DNA of 64,000 bases from Brevundimonas aveniformis DSM 17977 (GCF_000428765.1 NZ_AUAO01000003.1:124001-188000); one strand, 5' to 3'. Counted from the stretch's first letter, positions 17,528 to 29,609 are shown. A program made the numbers and translations. The notes: generated from the sequence alone by a model not told the origin.

Positions 17528-17721
17528 GCGCCGCATCGACAAAACCCATCAGCGAAATGGTCCGTGCAGGCTGGACCGTCGAACACTATTCGGCGGCGCT
17601 CGGGTCCTATGGGCTGATTGAGCATTGCTTCCACCTGACCCGTTCAAACGGGCGCAAGATTGTGACCGTGCGCTCCAAGATCATGGGGACAGGTGTGGAC
17701 GTCACGGAACTGGAGATCTGA
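17524..17721 (+). CDS. Unknown 65-residue protein in the nuo operon
   Basis: Small soluble protein with an amphipathic start (ISEMVRAGWTVEHYSAALG) followed by alternating strands (IEHCFHLTRSNGRKIVTVRSK) and VDVTELEI at the end. The look is a compact alpha-beta domain; no family recognised. Start overlaps the upstream stop (ATGA) and the stop directly abuts the nuoE ATG, so its expression is locked to nuoE. Confidence 0.72.
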   Translation: MSAASTKPISEMVRAGWTVEHYSAALGSYGLIEHCFHLTRSNGRKIVTVRSKIMGTGVDVTELEI

Positions 17722-18402
17722 ATGTCGGCGCGTCGTCTCGCCAAGGATCAGCCCAAGTCGTTCGCCTTTTCCAAGGCGACGATGAAGACGGCTGAATGGT
17801 GGATCGCCAAATATCCCGAGGGCCGTCAGCAGTCCGCGGTGATCCCGATTCTGTGGCTGGTCCAAAAGCAGGAGGGCTGGGTTTCCGAGCCGGCCATGGC
17901 CGCGATCGCCGAGCTGTTGAGCATGCCCAAGATCCGGGTGCTGGAGGTTGCGACCTTCTACACGATGTTCATGCTCGAGCCGGTCGGAACCTCGGCCCTG
18001 ATCCAGGTGTGCGGCACCACGCCGTGCATGCTGCGCGGCTCGGGTGAGCTGATGAAGGTGTGCGAAAAGCGGATCGGGCCCAAGGACAAGCTGTCGGCCG
18101 ATGGTCGGTTCACCTGGCAGGAAGTCGAGTGCCTTGGTGCCTGCGCCAATGCGCCGATGGCCCAGATCAACGACTATTATTTCGAAGACCTGACGGCCGC
18201 GGATATGGAGAAGATCATTGATGACTTCGCCGCCGGCAAATCGCCCAAGCCCGGCCCGCGCGTGAAGCGCCAGACCTCGGCCCCTGAAGGTGAGCCGACC
18301 AGCCTGACGGATGCCAAGCTGTATGACGGATCGGCGGCCAAGCCGATCAAGTCGCTGCCGAATGCTGCGCCCAAGGCCAAGAAGAAAAAGGAGCCGGCGT
18401 GA
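17722..18402 (+). CDS. nuoE: NADH-quinone oxidoreductase subunit E
   Basis: 24-kDa-type subunit of the NADH-oxidising module, 226 residues. It binds 2Fe-2S cluster N1a through Cys97 and Cys102 (VCGTTPCMLRG) and Cys137 and Cys141 (ECLGACANAP), in a thioredoxin-like fold. Residues about 170-226 are a low-complexity Pro/Lys/Ala tail ending KAKKKKEPA, longer than in E. coli (166 residues in total) and typical of alphaproteobacteria. The start abuts the previous stop; the stop overlaps the following gene by one base. Confidence 0.97.
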   Translation: MSARRLAKDQPKSFAFSKATMKTAEWWIAKYPEGRQQSAVIPILWLVQKQEGWVSEPAMAAIAELLSMPKIRVLEVATFYTMFMLEPVGTSALIQVCGTTPCMLRGSGELMKVCEKRIGPKDKLSADGRFTWQEVECLGACANAPMAQINDYYFEDLTAADMEKIIDDFAAGKSPKPGPRVKRQTSAPEGEPTSLTDAKLYDGSAAKPIKSLPNAAPKAKKKKEPA

Positions 18403-18661
18403 TGGCGCGCCCGGATTTGAGCACCCCCGAGGGGTTGACCGCCTACCGCGCCGAGCTGCGCGCGGTGGCCCAGCCGGTTCGCATGGCGGCTTTCGCGTTG
18501 GTGCTGATCGGGGCAGCGGTCGTGGTCGCCGGCGTGTGGATGGACGTCCCCGCCTGGGCGATCAACGGCGGTTACATCGCGCTGGGGATCGGCTGGATCA
18601 TGATGGTCGCGGCCGTCTTCATGCGTACCCGTTATCACCGTCGCCGCATGGCGGAGCCTGA

Positions 18662-18665
<4 letters not shown>
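18402..18665 (+). CDS. Unknown two-helix membrane protein between nuoE and nuoF
   Basis: Protein of 87 residues with two transmembrane helices, about 27-46 ([20 protein letters not shown]) and 52-72 ([21 protein letters not shown]), and a basic end ([13 protein letters not shown]) that should face the cytoplasm. No family recognised. One-base overlap with nuoE and four-base overlap with nuoF. A GTG one codon upstream is an alternative start. Confidence 0.75.
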
Positions 18666-19984
<1,319 letters not shown>

Positions 19985-19998
19985 GGGAGACGACGACG

Positions 19999-20490
19999 AT
20001 GCGTGGAAAAGTATTGTCCTACCAGGACCTAGAAGGCACCGGCGTGATCAGCGGTGATGACGGCCAGCGTTATAATTTCGTGCGAGGCGACCTTCAGGAC
20101 GGCGTGCGGACCGTGCGCGTCGGAGCCGACGTCGACTTTCAGGCAGACGGTGACAAGGCCGGCGGTGTCTATGTCATCGGGGGCGGTACATCGGCGGCGG
20201 CCGACAGCATCAACGAAGCTGTCGAGGCTTTTTCCGGCGGCGAGAAAAACAAGGTGGTCGCCGGCATTCTGGCGATCCTTCTGGGCGCCTTGGGCATCCA
20301 CAAATTCTATCTGGGCATGACCCAGCCCGGCATCATCATGCTGCTGGTCACCGTTGTGGGCTCCATCGTCTTCGGGATCGGTCCGATGGTCATGGCCATC
20401 ATCGGCCTGGTCGAAGGCATCATCTATCTGACCAAGTCGGACGCGGCCTTCCAGCAGGACTACGTCATCGGCAAGAAGGCCTGGTTCTAG
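19999..20490 (+). CDS. TM2-domain protein with cold-shock-like N-terminal domain
   Basis: Protein of 163 residues. The first 62 residues resemble an OB/cold-shock fold (GKVLSYQDLEGTGVISGDDGQRYNF and later VGADVDFQADGDKAGGVYVI). Residues about 85-150 are the TM2 domain: VVAGILAILLGALGIHKFYLGMTQPGIIMLL, then a second helix. TM2 proteins are small membrane proteins of unknown function. Ribosome site GGGAG precedes the ATG by about 9 bases. It lies between nuoF and a lipoprotein gene within the operon. Family assignment of the TM2 part is secure, of the N-terminal part probable. Confidence 0.85.
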   Translation: MRGKVLSYQDLEGTGVISGDDGQRYNFVRGDLQDGVRTVRVGADVDFQADGDKAGGVYVIGGGTSAAADSINEAVEAFSGGEKNKVVAGILAILLGALGIHKFYLGMTQPGIIMLLVTVVGSIVFGIGPMVMAIIGLVEGIIYLTKSDAAFQQDYVIGKKAWF

Positions 20491-20501
20491 GACGAGCATC
20501 G

Positions 20502-21212
20502 TTGCGCCGTTTCATCCTGACATCGACGTTTGTGACCGCCGCAGCTCTCGTAGCTGCGGCTTGCATGCCTGCGTCCGAAGCGGAGGAGACGGCACGCGGT
20601 GCCGAGGCGACGGCAGATCGGACGTCGGGCCAGAGCGGCCTGAACGAACCGGCCCTGCCGCATGAAGGCCAGCGATACTGGCTCGCGCGACGTCAGTTGA
20701 TGAACCAGGGCTACGAGCCGATGCCCGTCGCCGATGCAGACGTGGTCACCGTCTGTGTCGCGGAGATGGAAGCCGGGGAAACAATCGCCGGCGACTGTCC
20801 AGGCGAAACCATGGTCCTGCCCGAGGTCGAGGCCTGTGCCGGGACCGGCATGGCCAATTGCCGGACCAACTGGCGCCGCCTGGAAACGGGGCAACATCTG
20901 ATTGTCTTCACGACGGGTGAGCCCCAACCGGGTGTGGTCAGCGGCCTTGAATGGAGCGATGCCCCGGCCCAGCCGACACGCACCGCCGAAGAGGCCTGTC
21001 GTCAGATCGTCGAGCGCCAGTTCGGCCAATCCGGCGATGCGGTCGCCTTCGAGGGATCGAACATTTCATGGCGCGCGCCGGTCGATGGCGGCCGAATGCG
21101 TTTCGCCTGTGCTGTAAACGGCGATCGGGTCACCCTGACCCGCGATGGCCAGGTGCAGACCTTCAGTTTGAATCAAACGGCGGCCAACCCCGCCCAGGAA
21201 GAGGCCCACTGA
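20502..21212 (+). CDS. Unknown probable lipoprotein upstream of nuoG
   Basis: Protein of 236 residues beginning at a TTG (MRRFILTSTFVTAAALVAAACMPAS): basic n-region, hydrophobic core and an AAAC lipobox-like site at Cys21, so a lipoprotein is likely although position -3 is Ala. The mature part has scattered Cys residues (VTVCVAEM, AGDCPGE, EACAGTGMANC, EEACRQI, RFACAV) that could pair as disulfides. C-terminal half SNISWRAPVDGGRMRFACAVNGDRVTL looks like a small beta domain. No family recognised. Its stop overlaps the nuoG start by one base. Confidence 0.78.
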   Translation: MRRFILTSTFVTAAALVAAACMPASEAEETARGAEATADRTSGQSGLNEPALPHEGQRYWLARRQLMNQGYEPMPVADADVVTVCVAEMEAGETIAGDCPGETMVLPEVEACAGTGMANCRTNWRRLETGQHLIVFTTGEPQPGVVSGLEWSDAPAQPTRTAEEACRQIVERQFGQSGDAVAFEGSNISWRAPVDGGRMRFACAVNGDRVTLTRDGQVQTFSLNQTAANPAQEEAH

Positions 21213-23260
21213 TGCCTATCGCCAAGGTCAATGGCCAGGAGGTCGAGTTTGAGCCGGGGATGACCGTGCTTCAGGTGGCCGAGCGTGCGGGCGAGGAGAT
21301 TCCGCGGTTCTGCTACCACGAGCGGCTGTCGATCGCGGGCAATTGCCGGATGTGCCTGGTTGAGGTGAAGCCGGGGCCGCCCAAACCTCAGGCGAGCTGT
21401 GCCCTGCCGGCGGCGGAAGGCCAGGAAATCTTCACCAACACCCCGATGGTCGAAAAGGCCCGCAAAGGGGTGATGGAGTTCCTGCTGATCAACCATCCGC
21501 TCGACTGCCCGATCTGTGACCAGGGCGGCGAGTGCGACCTCCAGGATCAGGCCATGGGCTATGGCCGCGACAACTCTCGTTACGGCGAGAACAAGCGCGC
21601 GGTCGAAGAAAAGCACATGGGTCCGACGATCAAGACTTTCATGACCCGCTGCATCCAGTGCACGCGGTGCGTCCGCTTCATCACCGAGGTGGCGGGTACG
21701 CCCCAGATCGGCATGGTGTCGCGCGGCGAGGGGGCCGAGATCACCACCTATCTGGAAAGTGCGGTCGATTCCGAGCTGTCGGGCAACGTCAACGATCTGT
21801 GCCCGGTCGGCGCCCTGACGCACCGGCCGTGGCAGTTCCACTACCGGCCGTGGGAACTGAAGAAGACCGAGACCATCGATGTGATGGACGCCCTGGGCTC
21901 CAACATCCGGGCCGACAATCGCGGGTCCGAGGTGATGCGGGTGCTGCCGCGCGTCAATGAAGGCATCAACGAGGAATGGCTGAGCGATCGCAGCCGCTAT
22001 GCGGTCGACGGGCTGACCCAGCGTCGCTTGGATAAGCCGTGGGTGCGCGATAGCCGCGGCAAGCTGAAGCCGGCGACCTGGGACGAGGCGCTGGCCGCCG
22101 TTGCGGACCGGCTGAAGGTGGCCAAGCCTGAGAAGATCGGCGTCATCGCCGGCGATCTTCAGGACGCGGAATCGATGTTCGCGACGCTGGAGCTGTTCCG
22201 CGCGCTGGGGAGTTCCCACACGGATTGCCGTCAGGACGGCGCGGCGCTGGGCGGCTCGGATCGCGCGGGCTGGCTGTTCAACTCGGGCCTGCAGGGCATT
22301 GAACAGGCCGATGCGGTGCTGCTGGTTGGGACCAATCCGCGGACCGAGGCCCCGCTGTTGAATGCGCGCCTTCGCAAGATCTGGCTGGCGAACAAGGCCC
22401 GGATCGGGGTGGTCGGGCCGGCGGCAGACCTGACCTATGAGTATGAGCATTTCGGTACGGGCGCCGACACCCTCGCCAAGCCGCCCAAGGGCCTGACTGA
22501 CTTTTTCAAGGGCGCTGAGCGTCCGGCGATCATCGTCGGGGCCGGCGCGATTTCCGGCAAGGACGGCGCGGCGGTGTTGAACGCCGTGGGTGCGCTGGCC
22601 AAGAAGGTCGGCGCGGTGAAGGACGGCTGGAACGGCTTCAATGTCCTGCACCATGCCGCCGGCCGCGTTGCCGGATTGGACATGGGCTTTGTGCCCGGCG
22701 AAGGCGGCCTGTCGGCCATAGATATGGTCAAGAAGGGCAAGCTGGATGTGCTGTTCCTGCTGGGGGCCGACGAGATCGACGCCTCGGCGACGGGGGCCTT
22801 CAAGGTCTATCTGGGCAGCCACGGCGATAGGGGCGCGCACGGCGCGGACGTGATCCTGCCGGGCGCGGCCTATACCGAGAAGTCGGGCCTGTACGTGAAC
22901 ACCGAAGGCCGGGTGCAGATGACTGAACGGGTCGTCTTTCCGAAGGGCGAGGCCAAGGAAGACTGGGCCATCATTCGCGCCCTGTCCGAGCGGGTCGGCC
23001 AGACGCTGGGCTATGATACCCTGGCAGCTCTGCGGGCCAAGCTGATGGCGACGCACCCGACCTTCGGGCGGATCGGCTATCTGGCGCCCGCACAGACGTT
23101 CGACGTGGCGGCGCTCGGCGCCAAGGGCGATCTGGGTAAGGGCGCGTTCGCGCCAGCCCTGTCGGACCCGTATCTGACCAATCCGATCGCACGGGCCTCG
23201 GCCACCATGGCCGAACTGTCGGCCCAACGCGGCGGCGCACGCCTGATGGCGGCGGAGTAG
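21212..23260 (+). CDS. nuoG: NADH-quinone oxidoreductase subunit G
   Basis: 75-kDa-type subunit of 682 residues, with three Fe-S clusters: 2Fe-2S via Cys34, Cys45, Cys48 and Cys63; a His-Cys3 4Fe-4S cluster via His95, Cys99, Cys102 and Cys108 ([18 protein letters not shown]); and a 4Fe-4S cluster via Cys147, Cys150, Cys153 and Cys197 ([16 protein letters not shown]). The remainder is the molybdopterin-oxidoreductase-like domain without cofactor. The start is the ATG at 21212 overlapping the lipoprotein stop; longer in-frame extension upstream is not NuoG-like. Four bases separate it from nuoH. Confidence 0.98.
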   Translation: MPIAKVNGQEVEFEPGMTVLQVAERAGEEIPRFCYHERLSIAGNCRMCLVEVKPGPPKPQASCALPAAEGQEIFTNTPMVEKARKGVMEFLLINHPLDCPICDQGGECDLQDQAMGYGRDNSRYGENKRAVEEKHMGPTIKTFMTRCIQCTRCVRFITEVAGTPQIGMVSRGEGAEITTYLESAVDSELSGNVNDLCPVGALTHRPWQFHYRPWELKKTETIDVMDALGSNIRADNRGSEVMRVLPRVNEGINEEWLSDRSRYAVDGLTQRRLDKPWVRDSRGKLKPATWDEALAAVADRLKVAKPEKIGVIAGDLQDAESMFATLELFRALGSSHTDCRQDGAALGGSDRAGWLFNSGLQGIEQADAVLLVGTNPRTEAPLLNARLRKIWLANKARIGVVGPAADLTYEYEHFGTGADTLAKPPKGLTDFFKGAERPAIIVGAGAISGKDGAAVLNAVGALAKKVGAVKDGWNGFNVLHHAAGRVAGLDMGFVPGEGGLSAIDMVKKGKLDVLFLLGADEIDASATGAFKVYLGSHGDRGAHGADVILPGAAYTEKSGLYVNTEGRVQMTERVVFPKGEAKEDWAIIRALSERVGQTLGYDTLAALRAKLMATHPTFGRIGYLAPAQTFDVAALGAKGDLGKGAFAPALSDPYLTNPIARASATMAELSAQRGGARLMAAE

Positions 23261-23264
23261 GGCG

Positions 23265-24332
23265 ATGGATTTCTGGACAACACCTCTCGGCTGGACCCTG
23301 ATCACCGTCGGCGGGATCCTGCTCGTCACGGTCGGGATCCTGATCTCGCTGGCGTTCCTGCTGCTGGCTGACCGGAAGATCTGGGCCGGCGTGCAGATGC
23401 GAAAGGGTCCGAACGTGGTCGGGCCGTTTGGCCTGCTGCAGTCGTTCGCCGACTTCTTCAAATTCGTGCTGAAGGAGGTCGTGATCCCGTCCGGCTCGGA
23501 CAAGACGGTCTTCCTCTTGGCGCCGCTGATCACCTTCATCCTGGCGTTCGCGGCGTGGGCGGTGATCCCATTTGCGCCGGGCTGGGTGGTGGCCGACCTG
23601 AACGTCGGGGTGCTGTACCTGTTCGCGATTTCGTCGCTGGGGGTCTACGGCATCATCATGGGCGGCTGGGCGTCCAACTCGAAGTATCCGTTCCTGGGCG
23701 CTCTGCGTTCGGCGGCCCAGATGGTGTCCTATGAAGTGTCCATCGGCTTCATCATCGTGGCGGTGATCCTGCTGTCAGGGTCGATGAATTTCACCGATAT
23801 CGTCGATGCCCAGGCTGGCTGGCTGTGGGACTGGAACATGTTCGGCAATGGGGCCAGGAACTGGCCGACCATCGTCATCATGATCCCGATGCTGGTGCTG
23901 TTCTTTGTTTCGGCCCTGGCTGAAACGAACAGGCCTCCGTTCGATCTGCCCGAGGCGGAGTCCGAACTGGTGGCCGGCTATCAGGTCGAATATTCATCGA
24001 CGCCCTATCTGCTGTTCATGATCGGGGAGTACGCCAACATCGTGCTGATGTGCGCGATGCTGACCATCCTCTTCTGTGGGGGATGGCATCCGGGGATCGT
24101 CACGACGGCGTGGGTTGAGAGCCTGCCGTCCTGGATGAGCTACACGATCTTCCTCCTCAGCTTCATCATCAAGGCGGTGCTGTGGTTCTGCGCCTTCGCG
24201 CTCGTGAAGGCCTTTGTGCCGCGCTACCGCTATGACCAGCTGATGCGCTTGGGCTGGAAGATATTTCTGCCGACGTCGCTGGTCGCTGTTGTTCTGGCGG
24301 CGGCGTGGCAGGTGTTTGGAGTCCACGGATGA
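23265..24332 (+). CDS. nuoH: NADH-quinone oxidoreductase subunit H
   Basis: Membrane-arm heel subunit, 355 residues, eight or nine helices, forming the quinone entry and first half of the E-channel. Diagnostic loops: [33 protein letters not shown] (about 35-67) and [29 protein letters not shown] (about 215-243), whose acidic residues are essential. ATG four bases after nuoG; stop overlaps a small lipoprotein gene. Confidence 0.98.
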   Translation: MDFWTTPLGWTLITVGGILLVTVGILISLAFLLLADRKIWAGVQMRKGPNVVGPFGLLQSFADFFKFVLKEVVIPSGSDKTVFLLAPLITFILAFAAWAVIPFAPGWVVADLNVGVLYLFAISSLGVYGIIMGGWASNSKYPFLGALRSAAQMVSYEVSIGFIIVAVILLSGSMNFTDIVDAQAGWLWDWNMFGNGARNWPTIVIMIPMLVLFFVSALAETNRPPFDLPEAESELVAGYQVEYSSTPYLLFMIGEYANIVLMCAMLTILFCGGWHPGIVTTAWVESLPSWMSYTIFLLSFIIKAVLWFCAFALVKAFVPRYRYDQLMRLGWKIFLPTSLVAVVLAAAWQVFGVHG

Positions 24333-24544
24333 TGCGTCTCGCCCTCATTGCCCTGGCCGGCCTCGGAGCCGTTGCCTGCACCATTGACGGACCGGAGCCC
24401 GGCTCAACCAGCGTCCAGGCCGAACTCGAGCGCCAGGAGCGTGTTCGCCGCGAGGTCGAACACCGCGAGCAGCTTTGCCGAATGATTGACCGCAACAGTG
24501 AGCGGTACGAGGCGCAGTGCGCCCGTGATGGAGGAAGCCACTGA
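24329..24544 (+). CDS. Small lipoprotein between nuoH and nuoI
   Basis: Protein of 71 residues (70 from the second ATG). Signal sequence [20 protein letters not shown] with lipobox AVAC, lipidated Cys at about 17. The mature 54 residues are highly charged and helical ([34 protein letters not shown]), probably a short coiled coil with two Cys. It overlaps nuoH by four bases and nuoI by one. Unknown family; a periplasmic lipoprotein touching the membrane arm is conceivable. Confidence 0.78.
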   Translation: MMRLALIALAGLGAVACTIDGPEPGSTSVQAELERQERVRREVEHREQLCRMIDRNSERYEAQCARDGGSH

Positions 24545-25035
24545 TGTTCGCCCGCATCGCCCAGGCCGCCAAGGGGGCCATGATGCTCGATGTGATCGGC
24601 GCGGTCGGTCTGTCGTTCAAATATATGCTGCGCCCCAAGGCGACGGTGAACTATCCGTTCGAGCGCAATCCGCAGTCGCCGCGTTTCCGGGGTGAGCACG
24701 CCTTGCGTCGCTATGCCAACGGTGAGGAACGCTGCATCGCCTGCAAGCTGTGTGAGGCGATCTGCCCGGCCCAGGCCATCACCATCGAGAGTGAGCCGCG
24801 CGCTGACGGTAGCCGCCGCACGACCCGCTACGACATCGATATGGTCAAGTGCATCTACTGCGGCCTGTGTCAGGAGGCCTGCCCGGTCGATGCCATCGTT
24901 GAGGGGCCGAACAGCGAGTTCGCGACCGAAACGCGCGAAGAGCTGTACTACGACAAGCAGCGGCTCCTGGAGAACGGTGACCGCTGGGAACGCGAAATCG
25001 CCCGAGCCCTGGAAATGGACGCACCGTACAGATGA
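24544..25035 (+). CDS. nuoI: NADH-quinone oxidoreductase subunit I
   Basis: Ferredoxin-like subunit of 163 residues carrying 4Fe-4S clusters N6a and N6b. Two CxxCxxCxxxCP motifs are present: Cys64, 67, 70, 74 ([12 protein letters not shown]) and Cys103, 106, 109, 113 ([12 protein letters not shown]). The N-terminal amphipathic helix ([18 protein letters not shown]) anchors it at the membrane. The start shares one base with the upstream lipoprotein stop. Confidence 0.98.
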   Translation: MFARIAQAAKGAMMLDVIGAVGLSFKYMLRPKATVNYPFERNPQSPRFRGEHALRRYANGEERCIACKLCEAICPAQAITIESEPRADGSRRTTRYDIDMVKCIYCGLCQEACPVDAIVEGPNSEFATETREELYYDKQRLLENGDRWEREIARALEMDAPYR

Positions 25036-25136
25036 GCCGGATTCAACCCCATCGCTGCCTTGGCATCGTGCGCCAGCCCGGTCTAGAAGGCGCGCCAAGC
25101 CGGTGCGACTCGCCGTCCGCCGAGGGAGCTGTCTAA
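25032..25136 (+). CDS. Possible 34-residue ORF filling the nuoI-nuoJ gap
   Basis: An ATG overlapping the nuoI stop (ATGA) opens a frame of 34 residues whose TAA directly abuts the GTG of nuoJ, so the ORF fills the gap exactly. The product begins MSRIQPHRC and is polar, with no membrane segment and no recognised family. It may be a real peptide or simply a coupling frame that carries ribosomes from nuoI to nuoJ; GGGAG, nine bases before the nuoJ start, lies within it. Confidence 0.4.
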   Translation: MSRIQPHRCLGIVRQPGLEGAPSRCDSPSAEGAV

Positions 25137-25760
25137 GTGATCGCCGCGATCGCCTTTTATGTCCTGGCCGCCGTCAGCGTGTTCGCCGCGCTGCGCGTCG
25201 TGCTGGCCTCCAACCCGGTCCACTCGGTGCTGTGGCTGATCACCGCCTTCTTTTCGGCGGCAGGTCTGTTTGTGCTGATGGGGGCGGAGTTCCTCGCCAT
25301 GCTGCTGGTCGTCGTCTACGTCGGGGCGGTGGCGGTGTTGTTCCTGTTCGTCGTCATGATGCTGGACGTGGATTTCGTGAAGTTGCGTGAAGGCTTCACC
25401 CGCTACATGCCGTTCGGAGCCGTCGTCGCCTGCATCCTGTTGGTGGAGATGATTCTGATTTCGGCGGCGGTCGCCGCGCGCGGGGCCGGGGCCCATGCGC
25501 CGGGCGTTCAGCACGCCACCGATGTCACAAACGTCGAGGCGATCGGGCGGGTGCTCTACACGGACTATGTCTACATCTTCCAGGCCGCCGGCCTGGTGCT
25601 CCTGGTGGCCATGATCGGGGCCATCGTGCTGACGCTGCGGCACCGCCCGCACGTCAAGCGTCAGGACATTCACACCCAGGTGACCCGCGACCGCAAAAAG
25701 GCGCTGGCCATGACCCGTCCCGAAACCGGTGCGGGCGTTCGACCGGAGGATCTCGTCTGA
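25137..25760 (+). CDS. nuoJ: NADH-quinone oxidoreductase subunit J
   Basis: Membrane-arm subunit of 207 residues, five helices. The conserved third helix with its pi-bulge region is [27 protein letters not shown] start with GGGAG nine bases upstream. The C-terminal soluble tail ([25 protein letters not shown]) is longer than in E. coli. It overlaps nuoK by one base. Confidence 0.97.
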   Translation: MIAAIAFYVLAAVSVFAALRVVLASNPVHSVLWLITAFFSAAGLFVLMGAEFLAMLLVVVYVGAVAVLFLFVVMMLDVDFVKLREGFTRYMPFGAVVACILLVEMILISAAVAARGAGAHAPGVQHATDVTNVEAIGRVLYTDYVYIFQAAGLVLLVAMIGAIVLTLRHRPHVKRQDIHTQVTRDRKKALAMTRPETGAGVRPEDLV

Positions 25761-26065
25761 TGATCGGCCTGGCGCATTATCTGGCGGTCGCCGCCATTCT
25801 GTTCACCATCGGGGTGTTCGGGATCTTCGTGAACCGCAAGAACATCATCATCATCCTGATGTCGGTCGAGCTGATCCTGCTGGCGGTGAACATCAACTTC
25901 GTCGCCTTCTCGACGCACCTCGACGACGTGGCCGGGCAGATCATGGCCATGTTCGTCCTGACCGTCGCGGCCGCCGAGGCGGCAGTCGGTCTGGCCATCC
26001 TGGTGACCTTCTTCCGCAACCGCCGCGACATCGCGGTGGACGATGCTTCCGTGATGAAGGGCTAG
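25760..26065 (+). CDS. nuoK: NADH-quinone oxidoreductase subunit K
   Basis: Small three-helix membrane-arm subunit, 101 residues, MrpC-like. Two buried glutamates of the proton path lie in [18 protein letters not shown] (about 33-50) and [18 protein letters not shown] (about 69-86). One-base overlap with nuoJ; three-base gap to nuoL. Confidence 0.97.
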   Translation: MIGLAHYLAVAAILFTIGVFGIFVNRKNIIIILMSVELILLAVNINFVAFSTHLDDVAGQIMAMFVLTVAAAEAAVGLAILVTFFRNRRDIAVDDASVMKG

Positions 26066-26068
26066 ACC

Positions 26069-28114
26069 GTGCCGATTGAAACCCTCGTCACAATCGGTGT
26101 TTTCGCGCCCCTGGTCGGCGCGGCAATTGCCGGACTGTTCGGACGCCGCATCGGCGACACCGCGTCCATGGCGGTAACCACCGGCCTGTTGTTCGTCTCG
26201 TGCGCCGTCGCCTGGACGGTCTTTTACCAGCACACCTGGGGGCACATGGAGGCGTTCACCCTGCGCCTTCTGCCGTTCATCAACATCGGCGATTTCCAGT
26301 CGGCCTGGTCGATCCGTATCGACGCCCTGTCGGCAGTGATGCTGATCGTCGTGACGACGGTGTCGGCGCTCGTGCACCTGTATAGCTGGGGCTATATGGC
26401 GGACGATCCGCACAAGCCCCGGTTCTTCGCCTATCTGAGCCTGTTCACCTTCGCCATGCTGGCGCTGGTGACGGCGGCGGACTTCATGCAGCTGTTCTTC
26501 GGCTGGGAAGGCGTGGGCCTGGCGTCCTATCTGCTGATCGGATTCTGGTACAAGAAGGACACCGCCTCGGCGGCCGCCATCAAGGCGTTTGTGGTCAACC
26601 GCGTCGGTGACTTCGGCTTTGCGCTGGGGATTATGACGGTCTTCTGGATGTTCGGCACCATCGAGTTTGCCGAACTGTTCCCGCAGATCGCGTCCAAGGC
26701 TGGAACGACCTGGCACTTCATCGGTCAGGACTGGTCGGCGCTGGATCTGGCCGGGGCGTTGCTGTTCGTCGGTGCCATGGGCAAGTCGGCGCAGTTCCTG
26801 CTCCACACCTGGTTGCCGGATGCCATGGAAGGCCCGACCCCGGTGTCGGCCCTGATCCACGCCGCGACCATGGTGACGGCGGGTGTCTACATGGTCTGTC
26901 TGTTGTCGCCGATCTACGAGTACGCCCCGCTGGCCGCGCAGATCATTGCTGTCGTCGGCGCCGTCACGGCCCTGTTCGCGGCGACGGTCGGCCTGGCTCA
27001 GAACGACATCAAGCGGGTCATCGCCTATTCGACCTGTTCGCAACTGGGCTACATGTTCTTTGCGGCGGGCGTCGGGGCCTATCAGGCCGCCATGTTCCAT
27101 CTGTTCACCCACGCCTTCTTCAAGGCGCTGCTGTTCCTGGGGGCCGGCTCGGTCATCCACGGGATGCACCACGAGCAGGACATGCGGAAGATGGGCGGGC
27201 TGATGAAGCTGCTGCCGATCACCTATGCGGTGATGACCATCGGCACCATCGCCATCACGGGCCTGGGCATTCCGGGCGTTGGGGGCTTCGCAGGCTTCTA
27301 TTCGAAGGACTCGATCATCGAGAGCGCCTTTGCCTCAGCGACGTCGGGGCATTCGCCGGTGGCCTATTTCGCCTTCTTCGTCGGCCTGCTGGCCGCCTGT
27401 CTGACGGCCTATTATTCGTGGCGTCTGATCTTCATGACCTTCAACGGCAAGGCCGTGTGGAAGGAAGAGGCGGCGCATGACGATCATCACGCGCACGATG
27501 CTCATGCTCACGACGACCATGCCCACGACGATCATCACCACGGGCCGCTGAAGCCGCATGAAAGTCCGGCGATCATGCTCGTGCCTTTGTTGGTACTGTC
27601 GATCGGTGCGATCTTTGCCGGCTGGTACTTTGCGCCCGAATTCATCGGGCACCACGAGGCCGAGTTCTGGCGCGGTGCCATCTTTGTGGGCGAACACAAC
27701 CACGTCCTGCACGACAGCCATGACGTGCCGACCTGGGTGAAATGGGCTCCGCTGGTGCTGACCTTGATCGGGACCTTTGTGGCCGTGTGGTTCTACATCC
27801 TGCACGCCGGACTGGCGCGTCGGATGGCCGATCGGGGAGGGCCGCTGCACGCCTTCCTCTACAACAAATGGTACTTTGATGAGCTGTACCAGGCCACCTT
27901 CGTTCGCGGTGCTAAAGCGCTGGGCGATCTGTTCTGGAAGATCGGCGACATCAAGATCATCGATGGTCTGGGCCCCAACGGGGTGGCCTGGCTGTCGCAA
28001 CGCGTTGGCCGGCGACTGTCGATCTGGCAGTCCGGCTATGTCTATCACTATGCGTTTGTGATGCTTCTCGGCGTGGCCGCGTTGCTCGCCTTCGCCTTCA
28101 GCCTGGCGAGCTGA
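26069..28114 (+). CDS. nuoL: NADH-quinone oxidoreductase subunit L, with a His-rich loop
   Basis: Distal antiporter-like proton-pumping subunit, 681 residues, with a long lateral helix at the C-terminus. Conserved pump features: [19 protein letters not shown] with the key Glu, [34 protein letters not shown] with the Lys and His of the half-channel, and [15 protein letters not shown] start, three bases after nuoK. Unusual: a loop at about residues 468-492 contains 12 His and 9 Asp, in a pattern of HDDH and HDAH repeats, unlike E. coli NuoL; it follows [13 protein letters not shown] in a loop before a late membrane helix. It could bind divalent metal. Confidence 0.97.
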   Translation: MPIETLVTIGVFAPLVGAAIAGLFGRRIGDTASMAVTTGLLFVSCAVAWTVFYQHTWGHMEAFTLRLLPFINIGDFQSAWSIRIDALSAVMLIVVTTVSALVHLYSWGYMADDPHKPRFFAYLSLFTFAMLALVTAADFMQLFFGWEGVGLASYLLIGFWYKKDTASAAAIKAFVVNRVGDFGFALGIMTVFWMFGTIEFAELFPQIASKAGTTWHFIGQDWSALDLAGALLFVGAMGKSAQFLLHTWLPDAMEGPTPVSALIHAATMVTAGVYMVCLLSPIYEYAPLAAQIIAVVGAVTALFAATVGLAQNDIKRVIAYSTCSQLGYMFFAAGVGAYQAAMFHLFTHAFFKALLFLGAGSVIHGMHHEQDMRKMGGLMKLLPITYAVMTIGTIAITGLGIPGVGGFAGFYSKDSIIESAFASATSGHSPVAYFAFFVGLLAACLTAYYSWRLIFMTFNGKAVWKEEAAHDDHHAHDAHAHDDHAHDDHHHGPLKPHESPAIMLVPLLVLSIGAIFAGWYFAPEFIGHHEAEFWRGAIFVGEHNHVLHDSHDVPTWVKWAPLVLTLIGTFVAVWFYILHAGLARRMADRGGPLHAFLYNKWYFDELYQATFVRGAKALGDLFWKIGDIKIIDGLGPNGVAWLSQRVGRRLSIWQSGYVYHYAFVMLLGVAALLAFAFSLAS

Positions 28115-28118
28115 GCCG

Positions 28119-29609
28119 ATGCCGATGATCCTTTCCATCGTCACCTTCCTGCCGCTGGTCGGTGTGGCGGCCATCCTGCTCACGCGGGCCATGGCCAGCT
28201 CATCTGAGGCGCCGGGCCTGGACAATCGGGCGCGCTGGATCGCGCTGATCACGACGCTGGTCACCCTGGCGGTGTCGGTGGTCCTGGTCGCGCAGTTCGA
28301 CGCATCGAACCCCGACTATCAGTTCGTCGAATATGTCCCGTGGTTTGCGGGTGTGGCCTATCACATGGGCGTGGATGGGATATCCATCCTGTTCGTGCTG
28401 CTGACGGCCTTCCTGATGCCGCTGTGTATCGCCGCCAGCTGGAAGCCGATCACCAATCGGGTGGTCGAATACATGATCGCCTTCCTGGTGCTGGAAACGC
28501 TGGTGATCGGCGTCTTCACGGCGCTGGACCTGTTCCTGTTCTACATCTTCTTCGAGGGCGGCCTGGTGCCGATGTTCCTCATCATCGGCATCTGGGGCGG
28601 ACAGAACCGGGTCTATGCGGCCTACAAGTTCTTCCTCTACACCCTTCTGGGGTCGGTGCTGATGCTGGCGGCGATGCTGTACATGTTCGCCACGGCGGGC
28701 ACGTCTTCGATCCCGGAGCTGGCGCAATACGCCTTCGATCCGAACGTCCAGACCTTCCTTTGGTTGGCTTTCTTCGCCTCATTTGCGGTGAAGATGCCGA
28801 TGTGGCCGGTCCACACCTGGCTGCCGGACGCCCACGTTCAGGCCCCGACGGCGGGCTCGGTTATTCTGGCCGGTATCCTGTTGAAGCTGGGTGGCTACGG
28901 CTTCCTGCGATTCAATCTGCCGATGTTCCCCGATGCCTCGGCGATGTTCGCGCCGATGGTCTTCGCCCTGTCGGTCATCGCGGTGATCTACACCTCGCTG
29001 GTTGCCTTCCGGCAGACCGATATCAAAAAGCTGATTGCCTATTCGTCGGTCGCCCACATGGGCTTCGTCACCATGGGCATCTTCGCCGCCAATGCGACGG
29101 GCGTGCAGGGCGCGGTCTATCAGATGCTCAGCCACGGCATCATCTCGGGCGCGCTCTTCCTGTGCGTCGGGGTCGTCTATGACCGGATGCACACCCGCGA
29201 GATCAGCTTCTATGGCGGGCTGACCGACCGGATGCCGCGCTATGCGGCCATCTTCCTGCTGTTCACCATGGCCAATGTCGGCCTGCCGGGAACGTCAGGC
29301 TTCGTCGGGGAAATCCTGACCATGACCGGCGTGTACCAGGCCTCGACCTGGGCGGCGTTTGGGGCGGCAACAGGGGTGATCCTGTCAGCGGTCTATGCGC
29401 TGACCCTTTATCGCAAGGTCATGTTCGGCCAGATCACCAATCCGAAACTGAACGACATCACCGATGTCACGCCGCTGGAGATCGCGATCTTCGTGCCGCT
29501 GATTGTCGGCACCCTGTGGCTGGGTATCTATCCGGCTGCCGTATTCGACATCACCCAAGCCTCGGTCGACCAACTGGTCACGACCTATCAGTCGGCCATC
29601 GGGGGCTAG
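28119..29609 (+). CDS. nuoM: NADH-quinone oxidoreductase subunit M
   Basis: Antiporter-like proton-pumping subunit of 496 residues with 14 helices. Key motifs: [23 protein letters not shown] with the essential Glu, and [41 protein letters not shown] with the Lys and conserved HTWLPDAH. Four-base gap after nuoL and seven before nuoN. Confidence 0.98.
   Translation: MPMILSIVTFLPLVGVAAILLTRAMASSSEAPGLDNRARWIALITTLVTLAVSVVLVAQFDASNPDYQFVEYVPWFAGVAYHMGVDGISILFVLLTAFLMPLCIAASWKPITNRVVEYMIAFLVLETLVIGVFTALDLFLFYIFFEGGLVPMFLIIGIWGGQNRVYAAYKFFLYTLLGSVLMLAAMLYMFATAGTSSIPELAQYAFDPNVQTFLWLAFFASFAVKMPMWPVHTWLPDAHVQAPTAGSVILAGILLKLGGYGFLRFNLPMFPDASAMFAPMVFALSVIAVIYTSLVAFRQTDIKKLIAYSSVAHMGFVTMGIFAANATGVQGAVYQMLSHGIISGALFLCVGVVYDRMHTREISFYGGLTDRMPRYAAIFLLFTMANVGLPGTSGFVGEILTMTGVYQASTWAAFGAATGVILSAVYALTLYRKVMFGQITNPKLNDITDVTPLEIAIFVPLIVGTLWLGIYPAAVFDITQASVDQLVTTYQSAIGG

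Noticed and set aside
20951..21211. 87-residue N-terminal extension of NuoG
   Set aside because: It lies in another frame of the upstream lipoprotein gene and NuoG proteins begin at the 2Fe-2S domain, so the ATG at 21212 is the start.
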